The notes under the pieces: generated by a model
The model's input: only the letters and a program-made list of their open reading frames with translations
The model's database searches: none
What the model was told of the DNA's origin: nothing
Program-made: the position numbers and the translations under genes
Shown: piece after piece, positions 59,406-64,000 of the stretch
Layout of the letters: every line of letters begins with the position of its first letter
How positions within the stretch are numbered: the first letter of the stretch is position 1
DNA from: Chryseobacterium mucoviscidosis
Lineage (GTDB): Bacteria; Bacteroidota; Bacteroidia; Flavobacteriales; Weeksellaceae
Assembly (NCBI RefSeq): GCF_002177115.1
Contig: NZ_MVAG01000122.1
Location: 124,001-188,000, forward strand
Direction of reading: 5' to 3'
DNA length: 64,000 bases

Positions 59406-59490
59406 TGTCTGTCATTCTGACGAAGGAAGAATCTAAATTTTATTGTTAAAGATTCTTCACTCCACTTCGTTTCGATCAGAATGACAGACA
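59406..59490. repeat. REP-like hairpin (GTCATTC family), second copy
   Basis: TGTCTGTCATTCTGA at 59406-59420 is the exact reverse complement of TCAGAATGACAGACA at 59476-59490; inside, GAAGAATCT at 59426-59434 pairs with AGATTCTTC at 59450-59458. It could fold into a long hairpin of about 85 nt and is the same family as 22484-22682. Confidence 0.8.
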
Positions 59491-59512
59491 TACAATATAT
59501 TAAATTTCAATA

Positions 59513-59744
59513 TTGTCCGATAAAACATATAAACAAATTTATGAGCTCAATGTTTATTGCACAAATCGACAGTTCGCTCCTCTGGAGCTTTTTTTGATGG
59601 CGTCTTTTTTTCTATTAACAGTAAATCCCGATGGGATTAAATGCAGCTCCATTAGGAGCAACCTGTTCATAGAAAATAGTTATTCTTAGAATGGAAGCTC
59701 CGGAGGAGCGACCTTATAATTGTGTTTCAATGTTTATCGGACAA
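59513..59744. repeat. 232-bp intergenic element with inverted ends and three GCTCC/GGAGC hairpins
   Basis: TTGTCCGATAAAACAT at 59513-59528 and ATGTTTATCGGACAA at 59730-59744 are inverse copies, with a related ATGTTTATTGCACAA at 59550-59564. Between them are three hairpins with identical 5-bp stems GCTCC/GGAGC: at 59576-59588, 59646-59659 and 59697-59709. No open reading frame fits. The GGAGCGACC module is familiar from Bacteroidetes intergenic repeats. Confidence 0.65.
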
Positions 59745-59756
59745 GGATGATTAAAT

Positions 59757-60623
59757 TTAATTCAAAACCTCATTAACCTTCGGATATTCTGAGATTTTTC
59801 TGAAGACAAAACGATTGCTTTTCTGGAGCTTTTCAATAAAAAGATCGAGTTCATTTATGGAATCTGCATCGGTTAAATACTGATCATGCGTAAGAAAAAC
59901 CAGATGTCTTGAAGTTTTTTCAAGATCATTAAAGAAAATACTGTCCACTTTTTTCAGCATTTCTTCATGTTTTCCCTTTAATGCCATTTTATTGGTCGGT
60001 TTCCACTCAAGATCCCAACCGATTACTTTATAACCTGCCTGTTTTAGCTTATTCGCAGCTTCGGTAGAACTTTTAAGATCGGTTACGGTAATGTTATTCA
60101 GTCTCCAGATATTTCTTCCGGGTGTTCTCGCAATTTTATCATACAGTTTCAGGCTGTCTTTTGCGGCATTAAAATCTTCAACAACACCCGCCGGATTTTT
60201 GTAAAAATCGGTGTATTTGTTGTGCGCGTGCGTGAAACTGTGATTCGCAAGTTCTATTAAATGATCTTTTCTTAACAGTTCCAGATCTTCCTGCTGCTTT
60301 TTGCTTCCGTAAGCGTGTTTGCCTACAAGAAATGCGGTGGCGCAAATGTTTCTTTTGTGTAAAATTTTCAGGAGGTTTTCGGTTCCGCGATTCGGGCCGT
60401 CATCGAAGGTCAGATAAATTACTCTTTTATCTGTGGGAACATTTTCATCATCAAGTTTGGGGACAATTTTTGCGACGGGATGGTCTTTCGGAATCAGTTT
60501 TTCAGATTCTTTCTTGTCTTTTTTTTGATTACAGTTGTTGAATAAGATTGAAGTTGCACTCACCAATGCAAGCATCCCAAGAAAAGTCTTGTTTCTAGAC
60601 TTTTCCGCAAAAGTTTTTGTCAT
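59757..60623 (-). CDS. Polysaccharide deacetylase family lipoprotein
   Basis: A 288-residue exported protein with a lipobox near Cys31 (SILFNNCNQKK). The NodB-like deacetylase motif is YLTFDDGPNRGTENLL, the second motif LANHSFTHAHNKY supplies the metal-binding histidines, and the third PGRNIWRLNN. These enzymes remove acetyl groups from N- or O-acetylated sugars such as peptidoglycan or xylan in the envelope. An earlier in-frame start at 60668 was rejected because it places 15 charged and polar residues before the signal. Exact substrate is unknown. Confidence 0.88.
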   Translation of the reverse strand: MTKTFAEKSRNKTFLGMLALVSATSILFNNCNQKKDKKESEKLIPKDHPVAKIVPKLDDENVPTDKRVIYLTFDDGPNRGTENLLKILHKRNICATAFLVGKHAYGSKKQQEDLELLRKDHLIELANHSFTHAHNKYTDFYKNPAGVVEDFNAAKDSLKLYDKIARTPGRNIWRLNNITVTDLKSSTEAANKLKQAGYKVIGWDLEWKPTNKMALKGKHEEMLKKVDSIFFNDLEKTSRHLVFLTHDQYLTDADSINELDLFIEKLQKSNRFVFRKISEYPKVNEVLN

Positions 60624-60740
60624 AAAATTTAATGGAATTTTTTTGTTAAAAATTGTTAATTTTCCCAAATTATTCTTAACAAAAATTACGCCAAATTTTA
60701 CTTAATTTTGACTTTTTAAGCTTATTTTAATAAAATATTT

Positions 60741-61469
60741 TTACTCGAGAATTCTCTTTAAATACAGCGAATTTTTAATGGCAGCATTTCCCCACGTATT
60801 ATTGAAAAAGATAAATGATTTATGTTGTAAATTTTTAATCTTTTTGGCTAAATTTTCAAGGAATTCATTGCTGTATTCAGATTTGTAAAGCACAGGTTTT
60901 CCGTGAAGCCGATAATATAAAACTTCAGAATCGTTGATAATGACATCTTCCGGTAGATTTCCGGGAAAACTGACACCGGAAAAAATGACCTTATTTTCTT
61001 CCAAAATTTTAAATACCTCTTCATTCCACCACGATTCGTGACGGAATTCAATGAAATTCAGATAACTAAAATCAAGATTATTAAGGATTAAATCAATATC
61101 TTCCTGAGTATTTTTAAAAGATGGAGGAAACTGATACAGAAATCCGGAAAGTTTTTCCTTCAAATGAGATTCAATATGATGACAGAATTCCGCAATTTCT
61201 TCTATACAGTCTTTCAGTCGCTTTTCATGGGAAATGGTTTTCGGAATTTTAATAAAAAACTTAAAATCACTGGGCGTTTCGTCATACCATTTCAATAACG
61301 TTTTTGCAGTAGGTCTTCTGTAAAAAGTAGAATTAATTTCCACACAGTTAAACTCCTTTGAATAAAGGATTAGAAAATCTTTACTTTTCGCGTCTTCAGG
61401 ATACAATGATCCTTTCCAGTCATTATTGTAGAATCCCGAACAGCCAATGTATAGATCTTCTTTTTTCAT
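60741..61469 (-). CDS. DUF72 family protein
   Basis: A 242-residue cytoplasmic protein of the DUF72 (YecE-like) TIM-barrel family. Characteristic stretches are YIGCSGFYNNDWKGSLYPED at the start, FNCVEINSTFYRRPTAKTL, FIKIPKTISHEKRL, FIEFRHESWWNEEVF, VLYYRLHGKP and the C-terminal SFIFFNNTWGNAAIKNSLYL. The biochemical role of DUF72 is not established. It lies downstream of the Cu(+) ATPase gene, separated by a structured intergenic element. Confidence 0.9.
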   Translation of the reverse strand: MKKEDLYIGCSGFYNNDWKGSLYPEDAKSKDFLILYSKEFNCVEINSTFYRRPTAKTLLKWYDETPSDFKFFIKIPKTISHEKRLKDCIEEIAEFCHHIESHLKEKLSGFLYQFPPSFKNTQEDIDLILNNLDFSYLNFIEFRHESWWNEEVFKILEENKVIFSGVSFPGNLPEDVIINDSEVLYYRLHGKPVLYKSEYSNEFLENLAKKIKNLQHKSFIFFNNTWGNAAIKNSLYLKRILE

Positions 61470-61487
61470 ATTGTTACTTTTTTTACT

Positions 61488-61705
61488 CTCGCAGATTTAG
61501 TAGATGATTGTGCTGTAATCATTTACGTTTATTAATGAAACCTGTTTAAGCAAATTCAGATTTAACCGCAAAAGTTGCAAAAGACATTCATACAGCGATT
61601 ATCAGAATTTTTAAAGTTCTCAAAACAATAAAAATCAAAGATTTTTAAAAGCTATTGTGAACTTTTTTGTTGATAATCAGTGATTTTAGTCTCCAAATCT
61701 GCGAG
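61488..61705. repeat. Structured intergenic element bounded by an 11-bp inverted repeat
   Basis: CTCGCAGATTT at 61488-61498 and its reverse complement AAATCTGCGAG at 61695-61705 flank 196 bp. Within it a long imperfect palindrome is visible: GATTATCA near 61600 pairs with TGATAATC near 61675, AAAGTTC near 61615 with GAACTTT near 61660, and AAAAATC/GATTTTT closes a 3-base loop near 61635. There is no coding frame. Confidence 0.65.
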
Positions 61706-61711
61706 AAAAAT

Positions 61712-64000
61712 TTACTCAATGTCCAGATCCACCGAATTCAGTCGCAGAGAGTTCAGAATAACGGAAAGAGAACTAAAACTCATCGCCGCTGCTGCAATCA
61801 TCGGAGATAACAGGATTCCAAAAAACGGATACAATAATCCTGCCGCAACGGGAACTCCAAAAATATTGTATATAAAAGCAAAAAACAGATTTTCTTTAAT
61901 ATTTTTCAGTAATTTTTCACTTAACAGTCTGGCTTTTGCAACGCCTAAAATATCACCTTTCAGCAAAGTAATTTCTGCACTTTCGATGGCAACATCGGTT
62001 CCTGTTCCCATCGCAATTCCGATATTTGCCTGAGCTAAAGCGGGAGAGTCGTTGATTCCGTCGCCGGTCATCGCGACAATTTTCCCTTGTTTTTGAAGTT
62101 TTTTTACTTCGTTTAATTTATCTTCAGGAAGACAGTTTGCTTTAAAATGTCTGATTCCCAATTCCTCTGCAACGGCTTTTGCAGTATTTTCGTTATCTCC
62201 GGTCATCATGATAATGTCAATTCCCTCACTCAATAACTGCTGAACTGCTTTTTTAGAACTTTCTTTAATTTTATCGGTAAAACTGATAAATCCTAAAACT
62301 TCGTTTTCCTGAGCGACATAAGAAATGGTATGTGCTTTCGCCTGGATTTCTTCTGCCTTTTGTTTTATATTTTGAGGAAGAAAAATCTGATGTGAAGTTA
62401 AAAGATCTTCGTTTCCAAGGAAAATTGTTTTTCCGTTGATGTTTCCTTTGATTCCTTTTCCGGAAATATTTTCAAATTTTTCTACTTTTTCAGGAGTTAT
62501 ACTTTCAGCTTTTGCCTTTTTAATCACTGCATTTGAAAGCGGATGTTCCGAATTCTGATTTAATGAATAGGCTAATTTTAAAATGAATTTTTCGTCTTTA
62601 TCAACCGTTTCAATATGTTCTAAGGATGGTTTCCCTTCGGTTAAAGTTCCTGTTTTATCGGTAATCAGCACATTTACCTTATTCATCTGTTCAAGAGCTT
62701 CTGCATTTTTAATCAGAATTCCGTTTTTTGCACCTTTTCCGATTCCCACCATTAGAGACATTGGTGTTGCTAAACCTAATGCGCAAGGACAGGCCACAAT
62801 TAAAACTGCCACCGCATTAACGAAGGCAAACAGCGTTTTCTGACCTTCCGGACCGAAAATCTGCCACAGAATAAAGGTTAAAACGGCTATTAAAATGACA
62901 GCAGGAACAAATATTCTAGAAACTTTATCTGTAAGTTTCTGAATCGGGGCTTTGCTTCGGCTTGCTTCATTTACCATCCTGATAATTTGGGAAAGCAGGG
63001 TTTCGTCGCCGACTTTTTCCGCTTTCATGATGAAAACCTGATTTCCGTTGATGGTTCCAGAAGAAACTTTATCATTAACGTTTTTCTCAACGGGAATTGG
63101 CTCTCCTGTAATCGTACTTTCATCGACTACGGAATTTCCTTCTGTTATTTTTCCGTCTACCGGAATTTTCTCCCCCGGTTTTACTTTTAATAAATCGCCG
63201 ATTTTAACCTGTGAAAGCAGTACTTTTTTCTCTTCTCCGTTAACGATAAGATTGGCTTCATCGGGAGATAAATTCATCAGTTCACGGATGGCATTTCCTG
63301 TTTTTTTGTGCGCCGCAGCTTCCATTAGCTGTCCCAAAATAACCAGCGTTAAAATAACACAGACCGCTTCGAAATATAAAGGGATTTCATGATGTCTGCC
63401 ACGAATTTCATGCGGAATAATATCAGGGAAAATTAGGGCGACAATACTGAAAATAAATGCGGCTGCAACTCCCAGAATAATCAGGCTGAACATATTTAAG
63501 TTCCCTGTTTTGAAAGAAACAAATCCTCTTTTCATTAAAAACCATCCTGAATACAAGACAACAGGAAGCGTTAAAATCAATTCAATAATTCCCTGAATTT
63601 GATGAGAAAAAGGAAAATCAAAAAACATTCCGCCCATCGAAAGAATGAAAACGGGAACGGTAAAAGCCAGTGAAATGATGAATTTCTTTTTTAAGATGTT
63701 GTAGGTTTCATCTTCTTCCTCGTTTTTGTCGGGCATTCTTACGAGGTCCATTCCGCAGATCGGGCAGTCTCCCGGTTCGTCACGAATGATTTCAGGATGC
63801 ATCGAACAGGTGTATTTTGCCACTTTTTTCTCAGGATATTTTACGAGATCCATTCCGCAAACGGGACATCCGACATTGCTGTCGTAGACTTTATCGCCTT
63901 CACAATACATCGGACAATAGTATTTTCCGGCCATTGCATCGGTTACTTTCGGTGCTTCTTGATGATGGGTATGATCGTGAGAATGTTGATGCGAATTTGA
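61712..64000 (-). CDS. Cu(+)-exporting P-type ATPase, 5' end outside window
   Basis: At least 763 residues are visible; the frame stays open to the right edge, so the true start is outside and the internal ATG at 63934 is not the start. The N-terminal region begins with a His-rich stretch ([11 protein letters not shown]-like) followed by two related heavy-metal-binding repeats CPMYC...CPVCGMDL and CSMHP...CPICGMDL. Then come P1B-type ATPase parts: actuator TGEPIPV, the metal-site CPC in [12 protein letters not shown], phosphorylated Asp in DKTGTLTEG, and the hinge [12 protein letters not shown]. The pump exports copper from the cytoplasm. The C-terminus is complete. Confidence 0.93.
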   Translation of the reverse strand, partial: SNSHQHSHDHTHHQEAPKVTDAMAGKYYCPMYCEGDKVYDSNVGCPVCGMDLVKYPEKKVAKYTCSMHPEIIRDEPGDCPICGMDLVRMPDKNEEEDETYNILKKKFIISLAFTVPVFILSMGGMFFDFPFSHQIQGIIELILTLPVVLYSGWFLMKRGFVSFKTGNLNMFSLIILGVAAAFIFSIVALIFPDIIPHEIRGRHHEIPLYFEAVCVILTLVILGQLMEAAAHKKTGNAIRELMNLSPDEANLIVNGEEKKVLLSQVKIGDLLKVKPGEKIPVDGKITEGNSVVDESTITGEPIPVEKNVNDKVSSGTINGNQVFIMKAEKVGDETLLSQIIRMVNEASRSKAPIQKLTDKVSRIFVPAVILIAVLTFILWQIFGPEGQKTLFAFVNAVAVLIVACPCALGLATPMSLMVGIGKGAKNGILIKNAEALEQMNKVNVLITDKTGTLTEGKPSLEHIETVDKDEKFILKLAYSLNQNSEHPLSNAVIKKAKAESITPEKVEKFENISGKGIKGNINGKTIFLGNEDLLTSHQIFLPQNIKQKAEEIQAKAHTISYVAQENEVLGFISFTDKIKESSKKAVQQLLSEGIDIIMMTGDNENTAKAVAEELGIRHFKANCLPEDKLNEVKKLQKQGKIVAMTGDGINDSPALAQANIGIAMGTGTDVAIESAEITLLKGDILGVAKARLLSEKLLKNIKENLFFAFIYNIFGVPVAAGLLYPFFGILLSPMIAAAAMSFSSLSVILNSLRLNSVDLDIE

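Noticed and set aside
62583-63392. Plus-strand frames opposite the ATPase that look like membrane proteins
   Set aside because: They are antisense to ATPase transmembrane segments and carry no start or family motif.
63797-64000. Plus-strand 67-residue frame at the right edge
   Set aside because: It is antisense to the metal-binding repeats of the Cu(+) ATPase and reads as a mirrored Cys/His-rich frame.

Overview
The window is AT-rich chromosomal DNA from a Bacteroidetes bacterium, most likely a Chryseobacterium-like member of the Weeksellaceae (Flavobacteriia). The evidence is a SusC/SusD glycan locus, three secreted proteins with type IX secretion (T9SS) C-terminal sorting tails, many lipoproteins, recurring Bacteroidetes promoter -7 boxes (TAnnTTTG) just before start codons, and several intergenic repeat families of the kind common in this group. 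No tRNA, rRNA, CRISPR array, transposase or phage gene was seen.

Layout. 1-7.6 kb: 3' part of an M16 zinc peptidase, a class I aminotransferase, rsmG, a small lipoprotein, a DUF922 protein and a large AddB-like PD-(D/E)XK nuclease. 7.6-11 kb: a T9SS-exported serine hydrolase and a glutaryl-CoA dehydrogenase-type enzyme. 11-25.3 kb: a polysaccharide utilisation locus. A Nudix-type regulator and an MFS transporter are divergent from SusC, SusD, a surface glycan-binding lipoprotein, GH30, GH3, GH16 and a second GH30. The enzyme set points to beta-1,6/beta-1,3-glucan such as laminarin or fungal wall glucan. 25.3-29.8 kb: fabI, a YtxH-like protein, a protein with YadA-head-type repeats, and a nucleoside phosphorylase. 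29.9-39.4 kb: a di-haem cytochrome c peroxidase, two leucine-rich-repeat proteins around a PhoX-like T9SS protein, a SUI1/YciH factor, and a metalloprotease fused to a CBM20-like domain. 39.6-45 kb: gpmI, an acyl-ACP desaturase, a HAD protein, map, a methyltransferase and a T9SS protein. 45-50.4 kb: an SMR exporter, a Crp-type regulator, LacI plus fructokinase, era and DoxX. 50.8-64 kb: an S9 peptidase, a hypothetical protein, a Crp-type regulator, a GNAT acetyltransferase, an HhH-GPD-like protein, a MATE pump, a sigma-54 response regulator lacking the usual Fis helix-turn-helix, the PLP protein YggS, a polysaccharide deacetylase, a DUF72 protein and the C-terminal part of a Cu(+) P-type ATPase.

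The clearest gene system is the glucan locus. Surface lipoproteins (SusD, glycan-binding protein, GH30, GH16) would cut and capture glucan, SusC would import oligosaccharides, and GH3 plus the second GH30 would finish hydrolysis. The divergent MFS and sugar-sensing-type Nudix regulator sit where a local transporter and regulator would be expected. A 13-bp perfect palindrome at the susC start is a candidate operator.

The most unusual items are the stand-alone HhH-GPD-like protein, the response regulator without a DNA-binding domain, the unanchored YadA-head repeat protein with an 84-bp tandem repeat, the protease-CBM fusion, and several structured intergenic elements with terminal inverted repeats. 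No wholly new multi-gene system could be established from sequence alone.
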